DNA of 64,000 bases from Coptis chinensis (taxonomy: Eukaryota; Streptophyta; Magnoliopsida; Ranunculales; Ranunculaceae), in assembly GCA_015680905.1 (NCBI GenBank), contig CM027380.1, positions 51,065,001-51,129,000 of the forward strand, in the 5' to 3' direction. Position numbers and translations under genes: made by a program. The notes beneath the pieces are model-generated. The model was not told the DNA's origin. It did not search any database and saw only the letters and a list, made by a program, of their open reading frames with translations. Positions 1-14,133 of the stretch are shown here, piece after piece (within the stretch, counting starts at the first letter, position 1; each line of letters begins with the position of its first letter).

Positions 1-1012
1 TTGTTGGCCTAACATTTTGGTTGTTAAACCTTGGAGGTTGTTAATTATTTCGCCAACCAAAGTTGGGGTTTTGTCGCCAAGCTGCGTTAGGTTCGCTATT
101 AATGGAACAAACATTATCTTGTTGTGATTAATGTTGTTCATAGGCGAGAGGACAATAAGAGTCGTGATGCTTTGGACTCAAACAGAAATTACATGGATTT
201 GTGTTGACATTCATGACGAAAATAGGCTTTTGTTGAACAGAAATAGCCTCTACCTTTTTAGTGAGAGATTCAATTAAATTTTTAAGTTCAGGATCGGGTT
301 TCATCTCGAACATCCCGACGGCCTTAACTGTTGTAGAAGAACTAGCGGAACGGAAGATATCGTCACTACCCCCCCCCCCCTAGTTATTATTACGCTTTGT
401 TTGATCTTCTAAAAATTTATAAGCTTTTGAGGCTCCCTTACTGAGGAAACTACCCCCATTCATTATGTCAAGCACCTTTTTGTGGTGGTGTAATAGTCCC
501 TTGAAAAAGGCACGAACTAACGTGTCTTTCGCGAGATTATGGTGTGGGCACTCTATAAGAAGATCGGTGAAACGATTCCAAGCCTCTGAAAATGATTCAT
601 GAGGATTCTGTTGAAAGAAATGAATCTTGGAAAGCATTTCATCGGTCTTCAGTGGTGGGTTAAAATGTTCCATAAATAGTTGAACAAGTTTGGCCCACGA
701 GTCCACAAAATTAGGCGCTTGGGCAGTTAACCAAGACGCCACCTTATCGGCTAAAGTGAAAGGAAACACCCTCAGTTTAATTTGTTCAGCACCAACCGTA
801 GGATAGTGGAATGTAGTAAGGACTTGGTCAATCCTACGCATGTGCGGATAAGGCTTTTCATGGTCTAACCCATGAAAAACGGGTAACAAATTAAATATAT
901 TTGGGGGGATTCGAAAATCCCCCACTAGGTCTGATAGAACGATACAAGATTTTGGGCTATCGTTCAAGGCTTTGTAAAAGTCAGAGAGAGGAGACTCTCT
1001 TTCTTCAGCCAT
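1..1012 (-). pseudogene. Athila-1 gag (capsid/nucleocapsid), broken
   Basis: Reads leftward from an ATG at 1012 (MAEERESP). It would form the retrotransposon capsid. The central capsid-type domain is visible, with HGLDHEKPYPHMRRI about 50 residues in, ASWLTAQAP, and SEAWNRFTDLL further on. A TAG stop interrupts the frame at 380-382 beside a run of C bases; the same frame reopens through 313-131 and carries a CX2CX4HX4C zinc knuckle (CNFC then HHDSYC), stopping at 128. Nothing distinct is resolved in 1-127. The Athila-2 gag has the same knuckle spacing and the same HGLDHEKPY block. The internal stop means it is not functional as it stands. Confidence 0.8.
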
Positions 1013-1457
1013 TATTTCAGGTGTGGTGTGTGGTATATTAGTTAGAGGTGTAGTGAGTGGTATACTAGAAAGGCGTGTTTGTTGACATTGTCGGTTGATT
1101 ATGTTAGGCGTTTTTCTTCGGTCTGACCTTAATTTTAGGTAAGGCTAAGACCAATCTTAACTAAACACGACAACACTCCAAACAATCCTGATATGGTAGT
1201 ATGAACCTCTAACAGGAGATGCGAGGTGTGGAAGAAAGAAATACCTGAATGCCTCCTTACTTCGCTTATGAATAGCGTCTTGTATACGCGTGCTCAGTGT
1301 GTATAACGAGTTAGAAACACTGAATAACTTAAAGTAATGGAAGTTTGAACTAACCTGTGAAAATCGGGTGGTTCAGAGTAGAGGGTGCAGGTCGCGCTTA
1401 GAATCAGCCTAGGTAAGGCGCGGGTAGCGCTGATGTCCAACTCGAGCTCCAGGCGCT

Positions 1458-1625
1458 CACTACACCATAACAACTTTTTTTGTGACAAGGGCTTTTTTCG
1501 TTTTGTGACGCCATTATGGCGTCACTGTGTGGGTTTTGCCATCACAATTAATCAAATATTTCATTTAATTTTTTTAAGAAATATTTAGAAAATATACTGA
1601 CGGCAAGGTGGCGTCAAAGAATTTA
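1458..1625. repeat. CACTA-1 left terminal and subterminal repeat
   Basis: Terminal inverted repeat CACTACACC followed by subterminal units such as tgtgacaagg, tgacgccattatggcgtcac and acggcaaggtggcgtca. Such clusters are transposase-binding sites in characterised CACTA elements; that role is inferred here. Confidence 0.8.
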
Positions 1626-2130
1626 ATTTCGAACGCACGTGTTGGGCATGTGCGACAGGACGAGGCGACAACATGAAACTATGTCCAAATACTTGGATTT
1701 CTTCTCGACCTCAACTTAAGAACACCAAATGAGAAACCCTTCTTCTCCTCCTTTCTCGATCTATTCGAATTACACCTGTTTATGTTTTTCCCAAAATTAC
1801 ACCTACCGTGGATAAAGGGGTCTCAAAACCACTCAATCGAAAAACAAAAAAGTAAAACTAAAAATAGGGCAAAAAAATATAGCGCTAAATCTCCCTCTTT
1901 TCAATTGTCATTGGGGCTTCTTCTCTACGTCTCTCCTGGATACAGTTGCAAGGCTCACTTCCAAAAAATCGTCCTGCTCACTACGTGTTCAATTCATCTG
2001 GTAAGAATTCTTCATTTTTAGTTAGAAATTTTTTATGGGTTTCTTTTTATTGTGATTTCAAAATTTTGAAATTAAATGGGCTGTTTTTATTTAGTGTACA
2101 AAAATACAAACAAATTTCAACTCTTTATTT

Positions 2131-4620
2131 GTGCTTAAATTGCTTGATAGGTGGTGTGGAGTAATTGGTCAATTTCATCCCAAGAAACTAATATCATCAA
2201 TCAAAGCAGAACTGTTTGGTGGTGCAGAGTTGGAACTACCGGCATTTCGGGATGTGGCAAAGCATTTCGTTGATAAGTCATTATTTGCACTTGGCTTATG
2301 CACCCAACTTTCCATAGGTCCTGCATCATCATTACTTCTAAGCACAAAACAACATGGGAAGAGAAAGGGACGTTGCTCCAAGGCAAAGTTTTCTAGATAT
2401 CACTGATAATGGTATGCATATTTGGTTATTCTCTAATATTCTTTTATTTCCTTGTAATGTTGGGAGGAATGTTTTATATACTTTTGTTGAATAGGACATT
2501 CTAGGAACATATTCAGTTTAGGCAGCAGACCTTGTGTCAAATTCAAGTACAGGAAGCACCATTAGCTTATTTTAAGTTTTTATTGCAAGGTACATAACTC
2601 ATATGTCTTGATTCTCGCCCAGTCTTTGTGTCATACCCCTTTAAGGCCTTGGCATGAGGTTAATGCTGCTCTAGTGAGCAATTTGTGTTTGTGGCTTTTA
2701 GCTGTCTGCTTAAAACTATAGCACCAGTACTAGTCGTGATTAATGATCTAGAAGTGCATTCAATTGAAAAAATGCTGGAAGATGCTACAGATTTGATGGA
2801 GAAAGGGACGATAACTATAAAAGCTTGTGATTAATTTTAGGTTTTCGTCGTATTTGCATTTTCATTTGAGGGTAAAGTGTATAATTCTTTGTTTTTCATT
2901 CTTGGGCTTTCATTTATTGGTTATGTAACCTCAATTATAGGTATGCTTGTTAGTGTATTTTGGTCTGAATTGAATTGGTGTTGGATCTATGCTTGTATTG
3001 GGTATTCAATATACCTAGGATATTGCTAGTCATAGAGGTTGGGGTTTTCCCTTCCATCATTTTCTTTTTCCCTAGAAAATCTAGTGGGGTGGTTGGTTTA
3101 ATATCATTTTGCCTATAGTTGAAGACTTAATTGACTATTGAATGTCATATAACTATATAAGTGTGCTCTGAGTAAGAGGTTTGCATAATTGTGATATTGT
3201 TACAAAGTTTCTATCCTTTAAGGTTTGTTAAATGGATTTCTCTAATCTAAGAGGTTTGGAGTTTTTTCTGTCTTTAAGCTTTGTAGTCAAGTCAATGTTT
3301 GTTTTTTCTATCTTGTAATTTGATTATAACATAAACATCTGAGTATAGGCAGTTATACATTTTTTCTTGTCTTTCAATTCCTAGTTTGGTTTATTTTGTG
3401 TTTTCACACATTCATTTGTATCACGTCTATGTGATCCACAAAATTAAAAGTGTTGATCTGTATTTCAGGAATGAAAATGACGACGATTGCACATAACTTT
3501 GTAAATGGAAGAAAAACGGTCTAGCCATGTAAAGCAATCTAATCTTACTATATAACAAGCAGAAGGAAAGAAATGGTATAGCACTATAAGTTTCGTTTCG
3601 CATTTTCAAATCTTATCAATTTCTTACATTTTCAGGCTTGCTCATAGAGTATCTAAGCTGATGAGTTATGTACACCATAGTCTTTAACCTTGATTTTCTG
3701 ATCTCTGGTAGGTTGTTAGTTTAAGAGACCCATACAACATTGTTGAGGCTGTTTTTAAAGCTTTAAATACGGTATCTATCTAATTATCTATAATGTTTTT
3801 TTTTTAATATCCTTCCCTACTGGTTATTTCTACTTCTCTTGTATAGTTTCTTATGCCACCTTTCCGATTAGATCATCTATAAGAAATTCTTCATACAAAT
3901 CTATAAATTTGTTTCTAAAGTCTTGAAGAGAGACTTGGTTTATCATGGTGTTATATTGTAGTGTCGTATACATTATACTATTCTAGATACCTATATTCGT
4001 AGTGCATTGTAATGGTCTTGAAGTCAATTTTCAACTGATTCCATTTATCCCGTTCCATGTTTAGTTTTCAGGCCTAGGCACATTTGGCACCACAGGTGAC
4101 TATTTCGGAAAGACTTGTCTAACAACAGTATGTCACGATGTTTTTAATGCATTGTTTTTAAAGTTGAGTTTCATTCTTGTACTTTGGGAAAAAAAATCAC
4201 CATGCTTTGTTTTTTGGCTAGTATAGTATATATGGTGTAATGGATCAAGCATTGAAAATCCAATACAAACCTGATGATGTGATTCAAGAATTGAAGGGAC
4301 AGCTAAAGCTTAGAGAATGGAATACACTACGGTGTATGTTCGTTTTTATTAACTTTTGCTTGTCAATATTTTTTCCCCCACATATAAGATGTCTTACTGA
4401 TTTGGGGTTCTTAAAGTGGCTTGAGAATCGACAAGCTAGATATTGTTACGGGTTTTATCCCTTTTGTTTTGCTTACTTTTTCTTTAGTCAGCATTTCTTA
4501 GTTAATTGAAGATGAGTAAAACCAAGTTGAGTTTCAAATGCAGAAAACTTTCAGACTTATTACACTTGGAGCAAGCTAGGTTTGGACATTGATTGTGCTC
4601 TCCGGTGCTTGGCTTCAGGT
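2131..4620 (+). other. Exon-like islands inside CACTA-1, unidentified
   Basis: Several short stretches read like exons between plausible AG and GT sites but I cannot assign them. They include 2131-2406 (HPKKLISSIKAELFGGAEL), about 2505-2583 (HIQFRQQTLCQIQVQEAPL), 2710-2835 (APVLVVINDLEVHSIEKML, ending in a stop), 3715-3772 (SLRDPYNIVEAVFKALNT, faintly like ribosomal protein uS5), 4240-4334 (ALKIQYKPDDVIQELKGQL) and about 4542-4617 (YYTWSKLGLDIDCALRCLAS). All lie on the + strand, the same as the remodeller fragment. They are probably pieces of one or more captured host genes. The stretches between them are AT-rich and intron-like. Confidence 0.4.
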
Positions 4621-5373
4621 ACACATTTATTCAAACACCATGCCTGCTATTTATTCCTTTATTTTTCCTCTTTCTAATTGTTGTTGGTGCATTACTTAGA
4701 GCATTTCCCATAGGAACATCTTATGTACTGGTTTCTTTCATGGTTCTTGGAGGACATACTTTATTGAATGACCATACTTGATTATGTGTTAAGAATTTTT
4801 ATGTTGTACTTCTTTAAAAGCAAGGAATATTTTTGGGATGACCTCATGACCATTGGATATTCTGGGTTAGACAATTTGTTGCTGCACTTGCTTACCATCA
4901 ATTCATCTAGATAGATATAGCTGAAAGTTCAACTGTAAACCAACCATCCTGTGGGACTTGTATGCTTTTTGGTAGTTCTTTTAATTATTTTTTGTCCTGA
5001 AATTTTGGTTTGACTGTTTGAGGAATGGATGACTTGGGAGTGAGTTCCATTTTGGGTTCATCAGGAAGTAATATCATTTGACATATTGTAGTGAGTTAGA
5101 AAAGTGAAAGTGACGTTTGCATGGACTTTGGATTTAGTACTTGGTGTTTTATTGGAATACCTTTTAATTAATTAATTTTTTATTTATTTTTTGCAACCTT
5201 CTAATAATTGACTTTTTAATCCGTAATAAGAGTTTTAATTTAATCTTCTTGTCAGGGGTGTGGCAGTTGAGGATCCAAGAGCTAAACATGTTGTAGAGTT
5301 GACAATTGATGATTACCCATTCGCCTCTTTAAGGAGGAGTGTAGTCATCATGTTGCTTATTTGTGTTATGCAG

Positions 5374-7075
<1,702 letters not shown>

Positions 7076-8059
7076 GTAAATTCTTATTGTTTGCAATCCT
7101 TCTGTTCCTTTAGTCGTAGGTGTACTTTGCTCATATTTGTTTTCTTTCTCTCGATGTTGAATTCTTTCTCGAGAAAAGCAACTATCATACAATTATTTCG
7201 GTAATTGGTTTATCTTAATTTAATTGCTGACAACTCTCTTTAGCAAAAAAAATTGAACTTAGCAAAAATAGGCTGAAGGGTGGAATATGGAAAGAAACTC
7301 AATAAACCAGAAAATAAAAAACTTGTAATATGTCGTAGTTAATTAGTTATTAACGGTCTTCAGTATTTAGCATGCTCTCTTGCTAGTTCAATTTGATATA
7401 GAAAACTGAGTCTGTTGACGTGTTCTCACTTCACTCATTGATTGTTACTCGTTTTTAAGTTGGCACAATATAGCCTGATTCTTGTGCTACTTGTAGCTAA
7501 ATATGATGTTTTATTGTCTGCATTGTCTGTGGGATTGGCCAAGTGACCTCCAATTTTATTTTTGAATTTACTGCACATTTATTGTAAGTGTAGGAACATG
7601 TATAATGTAGGCATTGTTAATATTATTGTTGAGTGAAATTTATGATTTGGGACTACGCATGTAGCGGGTTTACATTTTAAGGTAGTGTATATATCTTTCG
7701 TTACATTTTAAAGTAGAAGTCTATCTAAACTCTTTTGTTAAATGAAACAGGTAATGCATGTGGCATTTGTTTGTTGCCGGCCTTGAAGGATGGAGGTGGT
7801 CGATATTGCCACTTGGACACTTTCTAATAAGAAGACTTTCTTTCTAGCTAGTTGTAAGCATAATGTAATGTACTTTTTTGCTTGGAAAATTGAAGTACTT
7901 GGTGTTTACAAGTGACTTGATAATTTTGAGTGATGGAATGAATATTTTATTCTTAAATGGGATTGACGGTGTGATTGTGTATTTTATGGAATGAATTGTT
8001 TTTTAAAAGAGTTGTATATTGGTTAGTTCATATAGCAACCGGTGGTAGCTAGGGCTAGT

Positions 8060-8308
8060 TGTATTTTAAATAATAATAATAATAATAATAATTGGTTGCT
8101 ATATATCCATTATTATTTTCTTCTAAAATATATTTTGTGATGCCAAAACGATGTCACAAAATTTGTGACGCCTAACATTTTGTGACGCCAGTTTGACGTC
8201 ACAAATTAGTGACGTCAAAATGGCGTCACAAAAATAATTGACGCCAAATTGTGACACTATATTTGTGACACCATTTTGGCGTCACAAAAAAGCTGTTTTG
8301 GTGTAGTG
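8060..8308. repeat. CACTA-1 right subterminal and terminal repeat
   Basis: Starts with an AAT microsatellite (8070-8091). From 8137 follow about ten degenerate TGTGACGCCA / TGACGTCACAAA units in both orientations, then the terminal GGTGTAGTG at 8300-8308. It mirrors the left end. Confidence 0.8.
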
Positions 8309-8550
8309 GCTTCAGCGCGGGGGGCCCTCGAGTTTTGCCTTTGGCAAAAAGCTGGTCGCCTTCGAGTAAAACTCAAGTTCCAGCGCTTTAGGCTGGGGTT
8401 TCGAGTAGAGCGCTGGTCGCCCGTGTATTTCTCTTGAGGAAAAATTCAGTTCTGAAACAAACAACTACAGTTAGAATCAAACAAGAGTGGGTGGGTTATG
8501 GGACTTTGGAAGACTAACAATACTAAAGAAAACAATACTAACGGGAACTA

Positions 8551-8567
8551 AGACGGCAGCGGCGCCA
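8551..8567 (-). promoter_or_regulatory. Athila-1 primer binding site, tRNA-Asp type
   Basis: Minus strand reads TGGCGCCGCTGCCGTCT, complementary to a tRNA 3' end and close to the TGGCGCCGTTGCC site known from Athila-type elements. It lies two bases from the LTR, the same spacing as in Athila-2. Confidence 0.75.
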
Positions 8568-8569
8568 TT

Positions 8570-10052
8570 TGATAACCCGTAAAAACTCGACTAGATTACT
8601 CTAACTTCATTCTTACGGTATCAATTATTTATTTCCTATTCTCACATATTGATTTATGTAATATATAAAGTATAGAATCGTTCCACTCCTAAACTACCAA
8701 GACATAAAGAAATCAATTAATCAACACAAAGGAACAATGGTGAAAGCAATATTTATAGAGATAAATTTACACTATGAAACTAATTATATGAATTTACTTA
8801 TAATAATTTAACTAAGCAATTGAATATGAATTGAATAAAATATAGAGAAGAATATGGAGAAGAGATTAGGGGGATTTGATTTCATTTAAATAAATTCTTA
8901 ATATGCTAGTGTATATTATTGGAATCATAACCAATTAAGATTAATTGTGATCCCTAATTATTCATGGCAATTTCTGCCAACTAATAATTAGCATGTGAAG
9001 AAGTTCAACCCATTCTCATGGCGAATCAACTAACTTACTAGAGTGAACTCTTAAATACAATAATTCTAACTAACACATCAAGTCTTCATCCAAGCTTCAT
9101 CAAACCCCTCTAATGGAGGTTTAGCCTATAATCATTATGCTATCATTTCCAATTGAATTTAAACAAGATATGGTATAAAGATTCTAACTTTGCTTATTTT
9201 AATTCAAATGGAAATCTAATCATGCAATAATTAATTGAAACTAGTAATGACAAATAACTAAATCTATGAATTGAAACTAAATAATTAATGGAAAATGAAA
9301 CTAAATTATGAAGAACTAATTAACTTTATTGATCTAATGAATAGCAATAACAATAATTCAATAACTAAGTTAAAACAAGATAATAAAAAAAACTAATTAA
9401 TTAATGGAGTCTAAATCTAGATCTAAAAAACTATTCTCTAATGGCTACTTTCTACCTAAAACTAAGGATTGCTTAAGAGTTAAGTCTTGTGTGTTGAAAT
9501 GGAGGAGACAAAATCTACATTTTCGTGCATGGGCTGAGGAGCCATGTTTTGGGCCGGGAAATCGAGCCCAAAACCCAATTTCTTCAGTCCACAGAGGTCT
9601 TTTCAGCTGGTTTTTTCTTCAACAGACTTTTCGTTCACTTCTGCTCTTCTGATTGGGTCAAGGCTTAGACCATTGGAAAGCTCTTTCCAAGCCGGTCATT
9701 TTGACATAAGGTAGGCCTAATTCCGAGGTCTAAGCTCAAAGATATGGTCTTCGAAAGTTCTGCTGACTTTTGTATGTTGTTTCTGCCCACATTGACTTTG
9801 ACTTTTCGGCTTTGACCGGGCTTTACAAAGGCTTTTTATCCTTGAATCTTGGCCTTTGATCACAGAACTTCTTAACAACCAACCCTTGCTCCTTTATCTC
9901 GCCAAAGTGACACATTTCTGCACATAATTGACTTCAATGCCTGAAATACATAAAAGCACGTAATCAGCATTAACTCTTATTTATTACTCGCATAATTGGT
10001 CTAAAAATATTATTGTTAAGGGGTTAAAACTACAATTTTGGGCTCTTCTCAG
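8570..10052 (-). repeat. Athila-1 5' LTR
   Basis: About 1.48 kb. On the minus strand it begins TGAGAAGAGCCCAAAATTG and ends GGGTTATCA next to the primer site. The start aligns with the Athila-2 LTR start (TGATAAGCACCCAAAACTG) and the ends share TTATCA, so the two LTRs are related. No coding content is seen. Confidence 0.75.
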
Positions 10053-10384
10053 GTCACAAGAGTTTTTGAAAAGAAAGGGGGTGTTTTATTTATAAACAGA
10101 GTTTTTATTTATATACAAGGGAGATTTGCGTGAAGAACACTGGATGTCTGAAGAGTCACCATATAAATTCATAGGCCACTGTCATGTCGGCTCTGGAGTG
10201 AACCCAATCCAGCCAGACTGTGGCTTTACCTCTATGTATTATGGGGATAGTGGCAGGATGATACCATTCTTGACCGTGCGCGCTACGATCTAATAATATT
10301 GCCCTTATTACATACGGCTATCCTCAAACCACCCCAAAGGGAACTCAAAGTAACCAATTCTAGGGGTTGGTCTGGTGGAATCCA

Positions 10385-10583
10385 TTGCCCGTTGGTATTC
10401 CAAGTATGCAACATCCGAGGTTGAACACGAATCTCTATGTGCATAACTTAATGCACGGGGAATTTTTAAAAGGTAACAATATATATATATATATTGCCCG
10501 TTGGTGTTCCAAGTATGCAACATCCGAGGTTGAACACGAATCTCTATGTGCATAACTTAATGCACGGGGAATTTTTAAAAGGT

Positions 10584-10602
<19 letters not shown>
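10385..10602. repeat. 109-bp tandem duplication with AT microsatellites
   Basis: Two head-to-tail copies (10385-10493 and 10494-10602), nearly identical, each beginning ttgcccgttgg and ending in an (AT)n tract; the second tract extends to about 10616. Located in the 3' untranslated part of Athila-2. The period corresponds to the stretch between the AT tracts, suggesting duplication by slippage or unequal exchange. Confidence 0.85.
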
Positions 10603-10620
<18 letters not shown>

Positions 10621-10721
10621 GAGTCTTTTAACGTAAGATCCTCAAGACAAATCGAGTCTTTTAATGTCAGATTCTCAAGATGTTTGCGAGTCTTTTAACG
10701 TCAAATTCTCAAGACGATTCC
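10621..10721. repeat. Three 33-34-bp tandem repeats
   Basis: Three adjacent units at 10621, 10654 and 10688, each starting gagtcttttaa and containing a tctcaaga-like core. In the Athila-2 3' region; no function evident. Confidence 0.85.
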
Positions 10722-11053
10722 CAACCCGTGGGAGAAACGGCGCAGCGGTGAAGTTTATCCTGCGCAGCTGGTGTCAGACAAAAGTATACCTTAAACTGGC
10801 TAATATCGGATAGGAAGTCAAGACCTGGACAGAAGGGTGTTTGACAATGCATACACCACCCCATCCTTCGTGCACGTCGTTTACGAGCAAAAGTACTACA
10901 ACCATTACCTATTCGTGATGAGTGAGACTTACACCAAATGATTAGCTGAAGTTCATAAGGCAAAGAGTAGAAAAGGGAAGAGAAGGAAGGAGTGGAAATT
11001 TTTGGTACCCATCGTTTACCGGTAGGAACGTTTGCTCGTGTTGCAGAAGACAT
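10709..11053 (-). CDS. Hypothetical 114-residue ORF downstream of Athila-2 integrase
   Basis: An open frame on the minus strand beginning MSSATRANVPTGKRW, in the position where Athila elements often carry a third, envelope-like ORF. I see no signal peptide, no clear membrane segment and no recognised domain; there is a short basic cluster (KRRARRMGW) and four scattered cysteines. It may be a remnant of the third ORF or chance open sequence. The interval 10053-10384 before it shows nothing coding. Confidence 0.3.
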   Translation of the reverse strand: MSSATRANVPTGKRWVPKISTPSFSSLFYSLPYELQLIIWCKSHSSRIGNGCSTFARKRRARRMGWCMHCQTPFCPGLDFLSDISQFKVYFCLTPAAQDKLHRCAVSPTGWESS

Positions 11054-11212
11054 TTATACTCAGTTATGAAATAGAGTTTTCGTGGACTATGGTTTTGGCG
11101 CTTGCAACCACACACTTCAAAGAACTTTTGAGATCATAAAATAGAAGATGGCCCATCTACCAAAATGGCGTACCCTCTATAGAAACAAGATTGAGTACGC
11201 CAAACGAAACAT

Positions 11213-12376
11213 CTAGTCTATGTAGACCGAATCCTGAAGAAGAGTCTGTTCAACATCTGGGGAGCGTAATTCGTGGTAATGTTTGAGGCGTTGTCCACTT
11301 ACTTGAAATTTGATGTTATCTTGTGGATTAAGCAAAGAAATTGCCCCATAATGGGTCACAGCTGACACAATGAAAGGACCAGACCATCGTGTTTTCAATT
11401 TACCAGAAAAAATGTGTAATCTGGAGTTGTCCAGTAAAACCTTTTGGCCAATTTTGAAATCATTACGCAAAATGTGCTTCTCGTGCACTCTTTTCATATT
11501 AGCTTTGTAGGATTTCGAGAGATCATAAGCATCACTCCGAATCTCCTCAAGCTCATTTAATTGCAATTGTCGCTTCTCGCCTACCGCGTTGATATTGTAA
11601 TTGAGGCTTTTGATGGCCCAAAGGGCACGATGCTCAAGTTCAACTGGCAGATGACAAGGTTTTCCAAAAACAATGTGGTAAAGAGACATCCCGATAGGTG
11701 TCTTAAATGCTGTTTGATATGCCCACAAGGCATCCAATAAGCGGAGAGACCAGTCCTTTCTTGATGGATTGACAGTTTTCTCCAGAATGGACTTTATCTC
11801 TATGTTGGAGACTTCCACTTGGCCACTCGTTTGTGGGTGATATGGAGTAGCAACTTTGTGAGTAACTCCATATTTCTTTATTAAAAACCCAAAAAATTTA
11901 TTACAAAAATGTGTACCCCCATCACTGAAGATAGCTTTGGGGACACCAAAATGAGAGAAAATGTTTTCTTTTACAAATTTCACGACAGTCTTATGGTCAT
12001 TTGAACGACATGCGAGTGCCTCAATCCATTTGGACACATAGTCTACAACGACTAGGATGTAGAGGAAACCTTGAGAAATAGGGAAGGGTCCTATAAAAGC
12101 AATGCCCCAAACATCAAAAATTTCCACAATCAGGATAGGATTTAGGGGCATCATATTGCATTTGGTAATTTGACCTAGGTGCTGACAACGAATGCAAGCT
12201 ATGCAATGTTCGTGTGCATCGCAGAAAAGGGTAGGCCAGTAAAAACCACATTGTAACACCTTAGCCGCAGTTTTCTTCCCACTGAAATGACCACCGCAAG
12301 ATTGTTCATGACAAAAAGATAATACGTCGGTTGCTCCCAGTCGAGAATACAGCGACGAATGAGTTGGATGGAACAA
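11213..12376 (-). pseudogene. Athila-2 integrase
   Basis: Would insert retrotransposon cDNA into the genome. An HHCC zinc-binding region is readable near the N terminus ([10 protein letters not shown], then [11 protein letters not shown]), followed by the catalytic core: [25 protein letters not shown], and [18 protein letters not shown] with the conserved glutamate. The C-terminal part ([23 protein letters not shown]) matches the GPF-containing end of plant Ty3 integrases. The first catalytic position, normally the aspartate of a GID motif, reads alanine (GIA, near 12093), so the enzyme would be inactive. The frame is joined to the upstream RNase H segment by a frameshift around 12200-12376. 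The integrase ORF ends at a stop at 11213. Confidence 0.85.
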
Positions 12377-14133
12377 TACTTAAAGAGGTAGGGGTTATCC
12401 CAGAAATAAAATTTTACAGTGGATAAGAACTTTTTACGATCAGGACGTGACCAAGAGGAAGGAACTTCCTCAGTAACGAGGTAGTTAACGATATCCGCGT
12501 ACCATGGAGAGGAGAAAATGGAGTACAAATATTCGCCTGGGAAGGAATCACATATGGCTTCAGAATCACTATCAATGTCACCAACCAGCCTTGATAAATG
12601 GTCGGCCATGACATTTTCAGTTCCTTTCTTGTCTTTAATTTCCAGGGTGAATTCTTGCAAGAGAAGGATCCAGCGGAACAATCGCTGTTTTGCGTCCTTT
12701 TTTGCGAGTAAGTACCATAGTGCGGCATGGTCAGTATATCTGATGGTGGATGATCCAACTAGGTAAGGGCAAAACTTATCCAAAGCATAGACAATAGCTA
12801 GGAACTCTTTCTCAGTGGTTATGTAATTACGTTAAGTGCCATTAAGAGTTTTATTAGCGTAGTAAATGACAATGGGTTTGTCATCACGTCGTTAGCCTAG
12901 TACGGCGCCAATAGAAAAGTCACTAGCGTCACACATCAGTTCGAATGGTTGAGACCAATTAGGGGGTTGAATGATAGAAGTGGTAGTTAGGGCGGTTTTT
13001 AGAGTTTCAAAAGCTTGTTTGCAATTGAAATTGAAGTCGAATACCGCATCCTTAAGTAGGAGATTGGTTAAGGGTCGAGCAACTTTAGAAAAATCCTGAA
13101 TGAATCTCCTGTAAAACCCAGCGTGGCCTAAGAAGGCACGGATATCACGAACTGTTCGTGGGAAAGGTAGCAAAGCAATTTTAACAAGTTTAGCTTTATC
13201 CACCTCTATCCCGTCTTTCGAAACAATATGACCTAGAACAAGTCCTTTGGTAGCCATGAAATGACACTTCTCCCAATTAAGTACCAGATTTTTCTCTTCG
13301 CAACGCGTTAACATTTTAGAAAGGTTGGATAGGCAGTCGTCAAAGGAATTTCCATAAATGGAAAAGTCGTCCATGAAAACTTCCATATAACGTTCCACCA
13401 TATCACTGAAAATGTGAAGCATACAGCGTTGGAAGGTGCCTGGGGCATTGCAAAGACCAAAAGGCATTCGTCTGTATACAAAGGTTCCAAAGGGACATGT
13501 GAAAGTTGTCTTTTCTTGATCGGCGGGATCGATGACAATTTGGAAGTAGCCGGAATAGCCATCAAGAAAACAGTAATAAGCATGACCGGCTAAACGTTCT
13601 AGCATCTGGTCAATGAATGGGAGAGGGAAGTGATCTTTACGTGTTCTGGCATTAAGTTTGCAATAGTCAATGCAAATTCTCCATTTTAATGGAATGCGAG
13701 TGGAGATGCATTCACCATTTTCATTTTGTACAACTTGAATGCCAAACTTTTTGGGAACAACGTGGATAGGACTAACCAAGTCACTATCAGAGATAGGTTA
13801 TATGATACCCGCATCAAGTAAACATAAAACTTCCTCTCTCACCACCTCTTTCATGGCGGGGTTAAGGCGACGTTGCGGTTCTCGCGATGTCTTTGAGCCG
13901 TCATCCAGATGTATGTGATGCGTGCATACACTAGGGTCTATTTCTTTGATATCATCTAAGAACCATCTGATAGCGGAGCGGTGTTCATGAATGACACGAA
14001 TCAAACGTGCTTCTTCGTCGGTAGTCAAGTGAGAAGAAATTATTATAGGGTGACTACCATCGGGATCGAGATGCACGTACTTCAAATCATAGGGTAAAGG
14101 TTTTAAATCTGGAGTTGGAAAAGTGGGGATCAA
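12199..14133 (-). pseudogene. Athila-2 reverse transcriptase and RNase H
   Basis: Copies the element RNA into DNA and degrades the template. The RT part contains KWRICIDYCKLNARTRKD, FLDGYSGYFQI (catalytic aspartate), MPFGLCNAPGTFQRCM and the catalytic box FMDD. RNase H follows with FELMCDASDFSIGAVLG, then [18 protein letters not shown] and ADHLSRL. The reading frame is continuous with the protease region upstream and with no frameshift, but stops interrupt it at 13798, 12892 and about 12832. Two of these sit where glutamine is expected in the family. A frameshift then separates it from integrase. Confidence 0.85.

Noticed and set aside
1046-1054. GGTGTAGTG near the Athila-1 gag
   Set aside because: Belongs to a local ggtgt(a)gtg-rich stretch; no subterminal motifs adjacent.
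8570-10052. This LTR as the 3' LTR of Athila-2
   Set aside because: No polypurine tract on the Athila-2 side, and a primer site adjoins its other end, so it is a 5' LTR of Athila-1.
12518-12766. + strand open frame over the RNase H region
   Set aside because: Shadow of the minus-strand pol frame.
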